From positions 22,618 through 86,617 of the forward strand of contig NZ_JAHXGQ010000018.1 in NCBI RefSeq assembly GCF_019375475.1: a stretch of DNA of 64,000 nt, read 5' to 3'. The first letter of the stretch is position 1. Each line of letters starts with the position of its first letter. A program made the translations under genes and the position numbers. The stretch is from Saccharothrix obliqua (lineage in GTDB: Bacteria; Actinomycetota; Actinomycetes; Mycobacteriales; Pseudonocardiaceae). Below are positions 36,572 to 44,374 of the stretch, piece by piece. The notes under the pieces are model-generated. The model had not been told where the DNA came from and did not search any database. It saw only the letters and a list, made by a program, of their open reading frames with translations.

Positions 36572-37351
36572 GTGTGGAACGGTGAACAGCTCGACCTCGA
36601 CGCCTACCTGAAGCGGATCGACTTCCGGATCGATCCCGCCGCCGACGCGGCGACCACCCTGCGCGGGCTGCACCGGGCGCACCTCGCGGCCATCTCGTTC
36701 GAGAACGCCGACATCGGGTCGGGCGTGCCGATCGCGCTGGACGTGCCGTCGCTCCAGGAGAAGATGGTGCGGCACCGGCGCGGCGGCTACTGCTTCGAGC
36801 AGAACCTGTTGTTCGCGGCCGTGCTGGAACGGCTGGGGCACGAGGTGACCGGCCTCGCGGCGCGGGTGCTGCTGGGCAGGCGGGGCGACGTGCCACGCAC
36901 CCACGCCCTGCTGCGCGTCGACCGCAAGTGGTTGGTGGACGTGGGTTTCGGCGGCGGTGGGCTGCTGACCCCGCTGCCGCTCACGCGGGGCGCGTTCGAG
37001 CAGCAGGGCGACTGGACGTTCCGGCTCGACCTGGAGGACGGCGGCGTGTGGACGTTGCGGTCGTTCCAGGGCGGCGACTGGGTGGCGCTGTACGACTTCA
37101 CCGAGGACCCCCGCACGCCCGCCGACTACGCCATCCTCAGCTACTACCTGTCCACCCACCCGGACAGCGCGTTCGTCGGCAGGCTGCTGGTGCAGCGCAC
37201 CGACGAACGCGCCCGCTACGCGCTCGCGGACGACCAGCTCACCGTCGCCACGCCGAACGGTGAAACGCACAAGCGCACCCTGTCACCCGGGGAACTGGCC
37301 GCCGCGCTGAGCGACGACTTCGGGCTGGACCTGCCTACGGCCACGGGTTGA
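36572..37351 (+). CDS. nat: Arylamine N-acetyltransferase
   Basis: 259 residues. The Cys-His-Asp triad is visible: C74 in RRGGYCFEQN, H111 in VPRTHALL, and D123 in LVDVGFGG. It acetylates arylamines or hydrazines with acetyl-CoA; in actinomycetes NATs also act as amide synthases in ansamycin clusters, but no such cluster is present. GTG start. The 3' end overlaps the convergent mycothiol-type gene by 17 bp. Confidence 0.95.
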   Translation: MWNGEQLDLDAYLKRIDFRIDPAADAATTLRGLHRAHLAAISFENADIGSGVPIALDVPSLQEKMVRHRRGGYCFEQNLLFAAVLERLGHEVTGLAARVLLGRRGDVPRTHALLRVDRKWLVDVGFGGGGLLTPLPLTRGAFEQQGDWTFRLDLEDGGVWTLRSFQGGDWVALYDFTEDPRTPADYAILSYYLSTHPDSAFVGRLLVQRTDERARYALADDQLTVATPNGETHKRTLSPGELAAALSDDFGLDLPTATG

Positions 37352-38006
37352 GCGCGGGCCGCTCGCCGGTCACCGTGCCCCTGGGCTCGCGACCGGCGAG
37401 CCAGGCCACCAGGTCGTTCCGCTCGCCACGCAGCTCCACCGGGTCACCGGACCCGATCGTCCACTCGCGACCGTCGTCGGTGGACGCCAGCGTGAGCCGC
37501 ACGCCGTCGGGCACGCGTGGCGTCAGGAACTCCACGGCGTGCTCGCAGAACTCGGCCGACCACGCCGCGTCGGCCAGGTCCAGGTCGAAGGTGTGGATCT
37601 CCACCTCCCGCCAGAGCGCGAACACGGTGTCCCGCAGCACGCCGTCGCGGTGGGCGACCCGCGAGTCCCAGTTCCGCACGCCGTTCCACGCCGCGGTCAG
37701 CCGGGTGACGGCGGCCTCGATCGCGGCGCGGTGCTCGGCGGCCGTGCGCCCCGCCTCGGCCTCGATCGCCGCGTTCCGCGCGGGCCGCCCGCCGGGGTAG
37801 ACCTCGATCAGCTCGCCCTCGTGCTCGGCCTGCCGCGCCAGGGCGGCGGTGACGTTCGCGAGGTGCGCCAGCACGTGGCCGCGGGTCCAGTCGGGCAGCA
37901 GCGACGGCTCGCCGACCTGCGCGTCGGTCAACCCCTCGATGACCGCGCCGAGTCGGCGATGCGCGTCGTACACGGCCTCGACCGGTGCGGCGTTGGTGGT
38001 GGTCAC
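37335..38006 (-). CDS. Maleylpyruvate-isomerase-family (mycothiol-dependent, DinB-like) protein
   Basis: 223 residues: N-terminal metal-binding four-helix DinB-like domain (LLPDWTRGHVLAHLANVTAAL, the family motif with its HxxxH pattern; EIHTFDLDL supplies another histidine) and a C-terminal SCP2-like domain. Members use mycothiol as cofactor, which fits the actinobacterial host. Specific reaction unknown. GTG start at 38006 with a G-rich ribosome site. Divergent from the CGNR regulator; their shared gap carries repeated CATTAGG motifs. Confidence 0.88.
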   Translation of the reverse strand: MTTTNAAPVEAVYDAHRRLGAVIEGLTDAQVGEPSLLPDWTRGHVLAHLANVTAALARQAEHEGELIEVYPGGRPARNAAIEAEAGRTAAEHRAAIEAAVTRLTAAWNGVRNWDSRVAHRDGVLRDTVFALWREVEIHTFDLDLADAAWSAEFCEHAVEFLTPRVPDGVRLTLASTDDGREWTIGSGDPVELRGERNDLVAWLAGREPRGTVTGERPALNPWP

Positions 38007-38013
38007 AGGTCCC

Positions 38014-38078
38014 CCTAATGCGTCATGTGGCTGATGGCATTAGGAACTTAGCGGTTGGTCATGGGTAAGTCCATTAGG
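38014..38078. promoter_or_regulatory. CATTAGG operator-like repeats in a divergent promoter region
   Basis: CCTAATGC (38014-38021) and GCATTAGG (38037-38044) form a perfect 8-bp inverted repeat 15 bases apart; a third copy of CATTAGG lies at 38072-38078, 8 bases before the CGNR gene start. Such AT-rich words stand out in this DNA. Probably bound by the CGNR protein to control itself and the mycothiol-type gene. Confidence 0.55.
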
Positions 38079-38086
38079 ATGCGGGG

Positions 38087-38614
38087 ATGAACCGGGCGCT
38101 GGAGTTCGCGAGCACGGTCCGCCACGACGGCCACGGCGGACTGGCGGACGACCTGGCCACGGTCGAGGGCTTCGCCGCGTGGTCGGGCGTCGACGCGCCG
38201 ACCGAGGAACTGCGGCTGCGGACCGTGGAGCTGCGGTGGGCGGCGCGGTCGTTGTTCGCACGGGTCACGGGCGCGGGCGAACGCATGGACGCGCCTCACC
38301 TCATGCCGCTCGACGAGGCGCTGCGGGTGGTCAACGCCGCGGCGGCGGCCGTGCCGCGTGCCGTGCGGCTGGAGTGGGAGCCGCCCCGCCTGCGCCACGT
38401 GGACCGGGCGACCGAGGGCGAACGGCTGCTGGCCGGACTGGCCACGGACGTCATCGTGTTCCTGGCGGGCGAGGAACGCGCCGGGCTGCGCGCGTGCCCC
38501 GCGCCCCGGTGCATCAGGTACTTCGTCAAGGCGCACCCGCAGCAGCAGTGGTGCAAACCGGCGTGCGGCAACCGCGCGCGGGTGAACCGGCACTACCACA
38601 GGGCACGCGACTAG
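38087..38614 (+). CDS. CGNR zinc-finger transcriptional regulator (ABATE domain)
   Basis: 175 residues: N-terminal ABATE stress-sensing helical domain and a C-terminal CGNR zinc finger (ACPAPRCIRYFVKAHPQQQWC...CGNRARVNRHYHR). The four cysteines and the CGNR tetrad are intact, so DNA or RNA binding is likely. Divergent from the mycothiol-type gene. Its TAG stop shares a CTAG with the stop of the convergent CBS gene (38611-38614). Confidence 0.9.
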   Translation: MNRALEFASTVRHDGHGGLADDLATVEGFAAWSGVDAPTEELRLRTVELRWAARSLFARVTGAGERMDAPHLMPLDEALRVVNAAAAAVPRAVRLEWEPPRLRHVDRATEGERLLAGLATDVIVFLAGEERAGLRACPAPRCIRYFVKAHPQQQWCKPACGNRARVNRHYHRARD

Positions 38615-39039
38615 CCCTGGGCGATGTAGGCCGTGAGCTGGTCGTGACCCTCCTCCAGTTGGCTGATGCGGCTCTTCACGACGTCGCCGATGCTCACGAT
38701 GCCGACAAGCGCGCCGTCGTCCACCACAGGCACGTGCCGGATGCGTCGTTCGGTCATCAGCACCGTCAGGCCGTCCACGGTGTCCTTGGGGGAACACGTG
38801 AACACCTCGGTGGTCATGATCTCGGCGACCGGTGCTTCGAGCAGCGCGCCACCGCGGTCACACAGGCGGCGGACGACGTCCCGCTCCGACACGATCCCGA
38901 CGATGCCGGCGTCGCCGAGCACCACCATCGCGCCGACGTTGTGCTCCGCCAGCGCCGCCACCAGTTCCGCCACCGAGGCGCCCGCCCCGACCGCCGCCAC
39001 GGCCGATCCCTTGCTCCGCAACACGTCGGCGATCCGCAT
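38611..39039 (-). CDS. Tandem CBS-domain protein
   Basis: 142 residues comprising two CBS motifs (AALAEHNVGAMVVLG...GIVSERDVVRRL and LTVLMTERRIRHVPVVDDGALVGIVSIGDVVKSRI). Stand-alone CBS pairs bind adenine nucleotides and modulate partner proteins. ATG 39039 has GGGAGG upstream; the longer frame to 39186 has no ribosome site and no conserved residues. Resembles the hypoxia-response-type CBS proteins of actinobacteria. Partner unknown. Confidence 0.9.
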   Translation of the reverse strand: MRIADVLRSKGSAVAAVGAGASVAELVAALAEHNVGAMVVLGDAGIVGIVSERDVVRRLCDRGGALLEAPVAEIMTTEVFTCSPKDTVDGLTVLMTERRIRHVPVVDDGALVGIVSIGDVVKSRISQLEEGHDQLTAYIAQG

Positions 39040-39265
39040 GGCGCCTCCCTGGGCCGGGAAAGGTGCTGGTCCCAGCAGGCTACGACGCGGCAACGCACAC
39101 CAAAAGCCTCTGTGCCCGAACAGCCGCGTTTGTCCCACTGATGCCGCAACGCACCACCTGAACAGCGGAAAACGCACCGCCGACACCCCCTCGGGGATGT
39201 CGGCGGTGCGGGGAGCGCGGCGTGGCGCGAGCGCGGACGCCCGGCGGAACCACGCCGCGCGGGGC

Positions 39266-39457
39266 TCAGCCGCCGGTGCGGCGGAACACCCGGCGCCCGA
39301 CGAAGTTCGCCTGGTGCGGCCGGCCGGGCGTCTTGTCGACGCCCTGGTGCTTGCCCCCGTGCCCGCGCCGCTCGCGGCGGTTGGGCACGACGGCGGGTGC
39401 GTCCACGGCCTGCTCCGGCTGCTCGCCGTCGTCCGGGGTGTTCTTCTCGTCGATCAT
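39266..39457 (-). CDS. Very small basic protein, 63 aa
   Basis: Starts MIDEKNTPDDGEQPEQ, then turns strongly basic (PNRRERRGHGGKHQG, HQANFVGRRVFRRTGG). AGGAGG lies 7-12 bases upstream of the ATG, the strongest argument that it is translated. It follows another tiny basic gene by 34 bp. The bipartite acidic-basic composition fits a nucleic-acid-binding or ribosome-associated protein, but I do not recognise a family. Confidence 0.65.
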   Translation of the reverse strand: MIDEKNTPDDGEQPEQAVDAPAVVPNRRERRGHGGKHQGVDKTPGRPHQANFVGRRVFRRTGG

Positions 39458-39491
39458 CGGAATGCCTCCTGAGGAATGGCGAAGTCGCTGG

Positions 39492-39635
39492 TCAGCGACG
39501 TCGCATGGCGTACTGGCGCGGGTTGACGACGACGCGGCCGTTCGTGTGGCGCGGCTGGACCGCGCCCTTGCCGCGGCGGGACCGCCGGTTGCCGGGCTGG
39601 TCGTCGCCGTGTTGATCGGTGCGCATGGTGGGCAT
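39492..39635 (-). CDS. Very small Arg-rich protein, 47 aa
   Basis: Begins MPTMRTDQHGDDQPGNRRS and ends NPRQYAMRRR. GGGAGGCGG lies 5 bases before the ATG at 39635; a second ATG at 39626 is in frame. Arg and Gln rich, no Cys, no hydrophobic segment. Together with the 63-aa gene just downstream it looks like a two-gene operon of small basic proteins. Unrecognised family. Confidence 0.55.
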   Translation of the reverse strand: MPTMRTDQHGDDQPGNRRSRRGKGAVQPRHTNGRVVVNPRQYAMRRR

Positions 39636-39936
39636 ACGTCCGCCTCCCTGGGTGAATCGAGGCGTGCAAAGGCATACGACCCCGCAGAGGAAGAAGGGTC
39701 GTCAAAAGAGCCGCTAAGGCCACCAGGAGAAGAGCGCTCGGCACCGGCTCAAGCCGGGTGCGGCGCGGAGGAGGAAGAATCCTCAGGAGTAGATCTGGAA
39801 GAACATGACACAGACCGTAGCGTGCGGCGGAGTGCTTGCCAAGTGCTTTTTCCGGCGACGGTGATCACTCCCTCCACATAGGACGATCAGATCGCTGTGT
39901 CCGTCCACAGTGGAACACCGATGGGCCGAACGCGCG
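39636..39936. other. Intergenic region upstream of the small basic genes
   Basis: About 300 bases with lower GC than the surroundings and a purine-rich plus strand. A bulged hairpin (GCACCGGCT ... AGCCGGGTGC, 39741-39761) could end the EcsC transcript that comes from the right. Presumably also holds the promoter of the small-gene pair. No gene is supported. Confidence 0.45.
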
Positions 39937-40653
39937 TTACTCGACGACCTCGCCGACGACCTCGCCGTCGATGACGTCCGGGTCCACCACACGCCCCTCC
40001 ACGACGTCCGGCACCTCCGGCCGGCCCGCGAAGAAGCGGCGCGCGAAACCACCGACCGCGCGGGTCGTGACGGCGTCGAACGAACCGCCGATCACGCCAC
40101 CCACCAGCGGCACGCCCTTGGCCAGCGTGATGCCCGCCCTGGCGGTCCCGTACTTCGCCACCAGCGTGAACCCGACGCGCTTGTTCAGCTCGCGGATGAG
40201 CTGTGCGGGAATGCGCTCGATCAGGCTCATGGTGAGCTTCGCGCCCGCCCTGATGCCCGCCTTCTTCACCAGCTCGGCGCCCGCGTTGCCGAGCAGGCAC
40301 ACCAGGATCGCCGTGCGCACCCGCTCGCTGTCCAGGTCGTGCCCGTGGACGGCGGCGATCGAGGCGATCAGGTGGGTCTGCACCAGGTAGGCGGCGGCCA
40401 CGTTCGCGGGCAGGGTCACCGGCAGCGTGATGAGCCCGCCGACGTTCATCGCGAAACCCTGCACGCCCGCCGCCGCGACGTGCGCGCGGATCAGGGCGCG
40501 CACCGCCTCGTCCCGGGTCATGCCCCGGTCCAGCAGGTCGGACGCCATCCGCGCCGCGCCCTTGAACGGCCCGAAGCCGTCGATGCCGACCCGCAGCAGG
40601 TGCTCCACCGCGCCCTGCTGCGCCTTCATCAGCGCGCCCGCGTCCTCCGCCAC
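39937..40653 (-). CDS. EcsC family protein
   Basis: 238 residues. Contains the EcsC-type hydrophobic, Ala/Gly-rich helices (GLITLPVTLPANVAAAYLVQTHLIASIAAVHG; GAKLTMSLIERIPAQLIRELNKRVG) and ends in an acidic Val-rich tail (VVDPDVIDGEVVGEVVE). Family function unclear; Bacillus EcsC is encoded with an ABC transporter, which is absent here. GTG start. Divergent from the baeRF gene with 42 bp between. Confidence 0.85.
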   Translation of the reverse strand: MAEDAGALMKAQQGAVEHLLRVGIDGFGPFKGAARMASDLLDRGMTRDEAVRALIRAHVAAAGVQGFAMNVGGLITLPVTLPANVAAAYLVQTHLIASIAAVHGHDLDSERVRTAILVCLLGNAGAELVKKAGIRAGAKLTMSLIERIPAQLIRELNKRVGFTLVAKYGTARAGITLAKGVPLVGGVIGGSFDAVTTRAVGGFARRFFAGRPEVPDVVEGRVVDPDVIDGEVVGEVVE

Positions 40654-40695
40654 ACCCGCGAGGTTACGCCGCGATCGAGCGGGTAGCCGTGGTCC

Positions 40696-41784
40696 ATGGA
40701 CATGTCAGCCTTGGAAGAGCTGGTCCGGGAGCCCGGCCCCTTCGCCACCGTGTACCTGGACGCCTCGCACGACACGGAGGACGCGGCCAAGGCGCTGGAA
40801 CTGCGCTGGCGCGGCCTGCGCGCCGAGCTGGAGCAGCAGGGCGCGGACGCCGCCACGCTGGACGCGATCGGCACCGCCCTCGGCGAACCCGTCGTCGGCA
40901 AGGGCGGCCGGGCCGTCGTCGCCGCGGCCGGCCGGCTGCTGCTGGACGAGGCGCTGCCCCGACCGCCCGCCGTCGACAGCGCCCGCTGGTCACGCCTGCC
41001 GCACCTGCTGCCGCTGGCGAAGCTGCTGCCGCCCACCGTGCCGCACGTCGTGGTCGTCGCCGACCGCGCGGGCGCCGACCTGCACGGGTACGGCGAGCAG
41101 GGCGAGGTCACCGCGGAGGTGCGTGGCCGGACGCACCCGCTGCACAAGATCCGCGGCGGCGGCTGGGCGCACCGGCGCATCCAGAACACCGTCGAGGAGA
41201 CCGCCCAGCGCAACGCGGCACGCGTCGCCGAGGAGGCCGACCGCCTGGTCGCCGACCTGGGCGCGCGGCTGCTGGTGCTCGGCGGCGAGGTCCAGGCCCG
41301 CGCCGCGGTGCGCCGCGAGCTGGGTCCGCGCGCGCAGGAGGTGCTGGTCGAGGTCGAGGGCGGCAGCCTCGGCGAGGGCGCGGACGACGAGGCGTTCGAC
41401 GCCGCCGTGCGCTCGGTGGTCGCGCAGCACCAGTACGGCGAGGAGCACGACGTGGTCACCGCGTTCACCGCCGAGTCCGGCCGTGACCAGGGCCTCGCCG
41501 TGCAGGGCATGGAGCGGGTCGTGGCGGCGCTGCGCGAGGCGAACGTGGACGCCCTGCTGGTCGCCGACCGGGCGCTGGACGAGCGCACCGTGTGGGCGGG
41601 CGACGACCCCGCGCAGGTGGCCGTGCGCCCCGCCGACCTGAAGGCGTTCGGCGTCTCGGACATCGCCGAGCAGCCCGCCGACGAGGCGCTGGCGAGCGCG
41701 GCCACGGCGATCGGCGCGCGGGTCGTGTTCGCCGACGAGGTGGAGCTGTGGGAGGGCGTCGGAGCACTGCTCCGGCACACCTGA
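40696..41784 (+). CDS. baeRF-family (eRF1-like, Rv2629-type) protein
   Basis: 362 residues with the eRF1/Pelota-like fold predicted for bacterial archaeo-eukaryotic release factors. Where archaeal and eukaryotic eRF1 carry GGQ, this protein has the family variant KIRGGGWAHRRIQNTVEETAQRNA, followed by a ~150-residue C-terminal domain. It may act on stalled ribosomes or tRNA, as proposed for the group; M. tuberculosis Rv2629 is the nearest named relative I recall. ATG 40696 or 40702 both possible. Terminated by a strong hairpin. Confidence 0.85.
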   Translation: MDMSALEELVREPGPFATVYLDASHDTEDAAKALELRWRGLRAELEQQGADAATLDAIGTALGEPVVGKGGRAVVAAAGRLLLDEALPRPPAVDSARWSRLPHLLPLAKLLPPTVPHVVVVADRAGADLHGYGEQGEVTAEVRGRTHPLHKIRGGGWAHRRIQNTVEETAQRNAARVAEEADRLVADLGARLLVLGGEVQARAAVRRELGPRAQEVLVEVEGGSLGEGADDEAFDAAVRSVVAQHQYGEEHDVVTAFTAESGRDQGLAVQGMERVVAALREANVDALLVADRALDERTVWAGDDPAQVAVRPADLKAFGVSDIAEQPADEALASAATAIGARVVFADEVELWEGVGALLRHT

Positions 41785-41792
41785 CCAGTGCG

Positions 41793-41826
41793 AAAGGGGG
41801 GCGCCCGATCGGGCGCCCCCCTTTTT
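41793..41826. terminator. Bidirectional intrinsic terminator
   Basis: A perfect palindrome at 41793-41824 (GGGGGGCGCCCGATCGGGCG and onward), flanked by AAA on the left and six Ts on the right (41821-41827). It sits in the 54-bp gap between the convergent baeRF gene and gluD, serving both strands. Confidence 0.93.
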
Positions 41827-41838
41827 TGCCGCGGTACC

Positions 41839-42690
41839 TCAGGCCGACGCGGCGACCGCGTCCTCCGCCGGCTTCTCCGCTTCCGGCAGGACCTTCTTGT
41901 TCCGCCGGTTCCGCTTCTGGAGGTAGTGCGCGAACCACGTCAGCAGCAGGCACATCGCGATGTAGATCGCGGCGACCACGATCGTGATCGGCACCAGCGG
42001 CCGGCCGAACTCGAAGCTGCCGCCCAGGTAACGCGCCTGGTAGAGCAGTTCCTCGTAGGTGATGAGGAAGCCCAGCGCGCTGTCCTTCAGCAGCACCACG
42101 AGCTGGCTGATGATCGCCGGCAGCATCGCGCGCACCGCCTGCGGCAGCAGCACGAACATCATCACCTGCGTCTTGCGCATACCCACCGCGTACGCGGCCT
42201 CGCTCTGGCCACGCGGCAGCGACAGCACACCCGCGCGGAACACCTCGGCGAGCACCGAGCCGTTGTAGAGCGTCAGGCCGAGCACCACCGAGTAGAACGG
42301 CGTGCCCAGGCCGATGCCGTAGTGGAAGATGAAGATCATCACGACCAGCGGCACGGCGCGGAACAGCTCCACGACCACCAGCGACGGCACCCGGATGATC
42401 CGGTGGTCCGAGAGCTGGCCCGCCGCGAAGACCGCGCCGAACACCATCGCCAGCACGGCGCCGACCGCGAACGCGCGGACGGTGTTCCACAACGCGTCCA
42501 GCAGCTTCAGCTGGACGTACTCGTACTGGATCCAACCCCACTTCTGCGCCTCGAACTGGCCGCTCTCCGCGAACCGGTAGACGATGAAGCCGAGCAGCGC
42601 GACCAGGGCCACGACCCCGACCACCCCGTACAGGCGGTAACGCAGCCGGGCCCGCGGGCCCGGCACGTCGAACAGGACCGAGGCGCTCAT
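41839..42690 (-). CDS. gluD: Glutamate ABC transporter permease GluD
   Basis: 283 residues, polar-amino-acid (HisMQ-type) permease with about five spans and the EAA loop AAYAVGMRKTQVMMFVLLPQAV. A long charged N- and C-terminus (RNRRNKKVLPEAEKPAEDA) is typical of the actinobacterial GluD. The ATG overlaps the gluC stop (ATGA). Last gene of the gluABCD operon, closed by the 41.8-kb terminator. Confidence 0.93.
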   Translation of the reverse strand: MSASVLFDVPGPRARLRYRLYGVVGVVALVALLGFIVYRFAESGQFEAQKWGWIQYEYVQLKLLDALWNTVRAFAVGAVLAMVFGAVFAAGQLSDHRIIRVPSLVVVELFRAVPLVVMIFIFHYGIGLGTPFYSVVLGLTLYNGSVLAEVFRAGVLSLPRGQSEAAYAVGMRKTQVMMFVLLPQAVRAMLPAIISQLVVLLKDSALGFLITYEELLYQARYLGGSFEFGRPLVPITIVVAAIYIAMCLLLTWFAHYLQKRNRRNKKVLPEAEKPAEDAVAASA

Positions 42691-43361
42691 CGGGCGATGC
42701 TCCAGCGCTTCTCCAGGCTGCGTTGCAGCAGGGACATGGGGATCACGAGGATGACGAAGAACAACGCCACCCAGAGCAGGCCGATGAGCTGGCTGTCACC
42801 GCGCTCGGCCAGGTTCAGGCTGATCGCGCCCGCCTGGAACACCGAGAAGCCGGACGCGATCGTGGTGTTCTTCAGCAACGCGATCATGGTGCTCACCATG
42901 GGCGGCACCACGGCGCGGGTCGCCTGCGGCAGCACGACGTAGCCGAGCATCTGCCCGAACGTCAGGCCCAGGGCGCGGGACGCCTCCGCCTGACCGACCG
43001 GCACCGTGTTGATGCCCGCGCGGACCACCTCGCACACGAACGCCGACGTGTAGAGGATCAACGCGATCAGCGCCGCGGTGAAGTAGTACCGGGAGGCGGA
43101 GCCGCCGAAGGTCGACGCGTCCACGATCTTCAGCAGCGGGAACGCGAACGTGAAGAAGAAGAACACCAGCGTGAGCGGCGTGTTGCGCAGCAACGTCACG
43201 TAGGCGGTCCCCGCGGCGCGGAACACCGGCACCGGTGCGACCCGCAGCATCGCGAGCAGCGTGCCGAGCACCAGCGACCCGATCGCGGAGATCAGGAACA
43301 GCTCGATGGTGTCACGGAACCCCGGTCCGTACAGGTCGAGATTGTCGAGCAGGACGTCCAT
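42687..43361 (-). CDS. gluC: Glutamate ABC transporter permease GluC
   Basis: 224 residues, HisMQ-family permease with five spans. N-terminal RNTPL motif (YVTLLRNTPLTLVFFFF) and the EAA loop SRALGLTFGQMLGYVVLPQATRAV are present. Pairs with GluD to form the membrane channel for glutamate. AGGAAG precedes its ATG. A long hairpin in the gap to gluB (43386-43415) probably sets its expression below that of the binding protein. Confidence 0.93.
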   Translation of the reverse strand: MDVLLDNLDLYGPGFRDTIELFLISAIGSLVLGTLLAMLRVAPVPVFRAAGTAYVTLLRNTPLTLVFFFFTFAFPLLKIVDASTFGGSASRYYFTAALIALILYTSAFVCEVVRAGINTVPVGQAEASRALGLTFGQMLGYVVLPQATRAVVPPMVSTMIALLKNTTIASGFSVFQAGAISLNLAERGDSQLIGLLWVALFFVILVIPMSLLQRSLEKRWSIAR

Positions 43362-43385
43362 CGTCTTCCTCGGCTAGTGGGGGGT

Positions 43386-43415
43386 GGTGGCCGTCCCCGC
43401 GCGGGGACGGCCACC
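43386..43415 (-). terminator. Attenuator hairpin between gluB and gluC
   Basis: Perfect 15-bp arms: GGTGGCCGTCCCCGC (43386-43400) and GCGGGGACGGCCACC (43401-43415), without spacer. No T-run follows in the direction of transcription, so it more likely causes partial termination or 3'-end protection of gluAB mRNA. Confidence 0.75.
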
Positions 43416-43423
43416 GGTTGCTG

Positions 43424-44311
43424 TCAGTACCGCTCGATGACCGGCTTCTCCGCCGGCGAGCCCGACTTGCCGAGGGTGGCGTCGTAGATCTTCTTCCAGC
43501 CGTCGCCCTGGATGGCCTCCTCCAGGATGTCGTTCATCTTGTCCCGCAGCGCCTTGTCGTCCTTGGCCAGGCCGATGCCGTAGGGCTCCTTGGAGAAGGT
43601 CTTGCCGACGACCTTGAACAGGTCGGGCTGCTGCGCCGCGTAGCCCTTGAGGATCGCGTCGTCGGTGGTGACGGCGTGGATCGCGCCCTGCTCCAGCTGC
43701 TGCACGCACTGCGAGTAGTTCTGGAGTTCGACGATGTTCGACGACTCGGTCAGGTTGTCGCTCTTGACCTTCTGGATCGGCGTGGAGCCGGTGACCGAGC
43801 AGACCTTCTTGCCCTTCAGGGACTCCGGGCCGGTGATCGAGTCGTCCGACTTCTTCACCAGCAGGTCCTGACCGGCGGTGAAGTACGGGCCGGCGAAGGA
43901 GATCTGCTGCTTGCGCTTGTCGTTGATGGTGTACGTGCCGACGTAGTAGTCGATGTCACCGTTGATGATCGCCTGCTCGCGGCCGGCGGAGGCGATCGCC
44001 TTGTACTCGATCTTGTCGTCGCCGAAGCCGAGCTTCGCGGCGATCAGCTTCGCGATCTCGACGTCGAAACCGCTGTACTTGCCGCTCGTCGGGTCCTTGT
44101 AGCCGAGGTTCGGCTGGTCCTCCTTGACGCCGATCACCACCTTGCCGCGCTTGGTGATGTTCTCGAACGTCTTGGAGCCGTCCACCTTGACGTCCGTCGC
44201 GACCTGCTGCGTCGGACCAGAGGCCGACTCACCGGGCGTCCCCTCCTTGCCGCACGCGGTCAGGGCGAGGCCGCCCGCCAGCAGCACCACCGCAAGGGTG
44301 CGCACCCTCAT
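43424..44311 (-). CDS. gluB: Glutamate-binding lipoprotein GluB
   Basis: 295 residues: lipoprotein signal (GLALTACGKEG, Cys near residue 20), a Thr/Ser-rich linker, and a type-3 solute-binding domain (KRGKVVIGVKEDQPNLGYKDP; SGFDVEIAKLIAAKLG). Captures glutamate outside the membrane. ATG 44311 has CAGGAGAAC upstream; the frame continuing to 44368 lacks a ribosome site. A paralogue without its own transporter lies at 12.3 kb. Confidence 0.94.
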   Translation of the reverse strand: MRVRTLAVVLLAGGLALTACGKEGTPGESASGPTQQVATDVKVDGSKTFENITKRGKVVIGVKEDQPNLGYKDPTSGKYSGFDVEIAKLIAAKLGFGDDKIEYKAIASAGREQAIINGDIDYYVGTYTINDKRKQQISFAGPYFTAGQDLLVKKSDDSITGPESLKGKKVCSVTGSTPIQKVKSDNLTESSNIVELQNYSQCVQQLEQGAIHAVTTDDAILKGYAAQQPDLFKVVGKTFSKEPYGIGLAKDDKALRDKMNDILEEAIQGDGWKKIYDATLGKSGSPAEKPVIERY

Positions 44312-44341
44312 AGTCGTTCTCCTGCTCTGTTTCGGGGTCTG

Positions 44342-44362
44342 GCGGCGCCAGGTGAGCGCCGC
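44342..44362 (-). terminator. Hairpin between gluA and gluB
   Basis: A 7-bp perfect stem, GCGGCGC (44342-44348) with GCGCCGC (44356-44362), loop of 7, lies 12 bases past the gluA stop and ~30 bases before the gluB ribosome site. Likely lets gluB be expressed at a different level from gluA. Confidence 0.55.
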
Positions 44363-44374
44363 GGACACGGGACT

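Noticed and set aside
39222..39881. 219-codon plus-strand frame
   Set aside because: No start signal near a plausible coding part; lies antisense to the two small basic genes.
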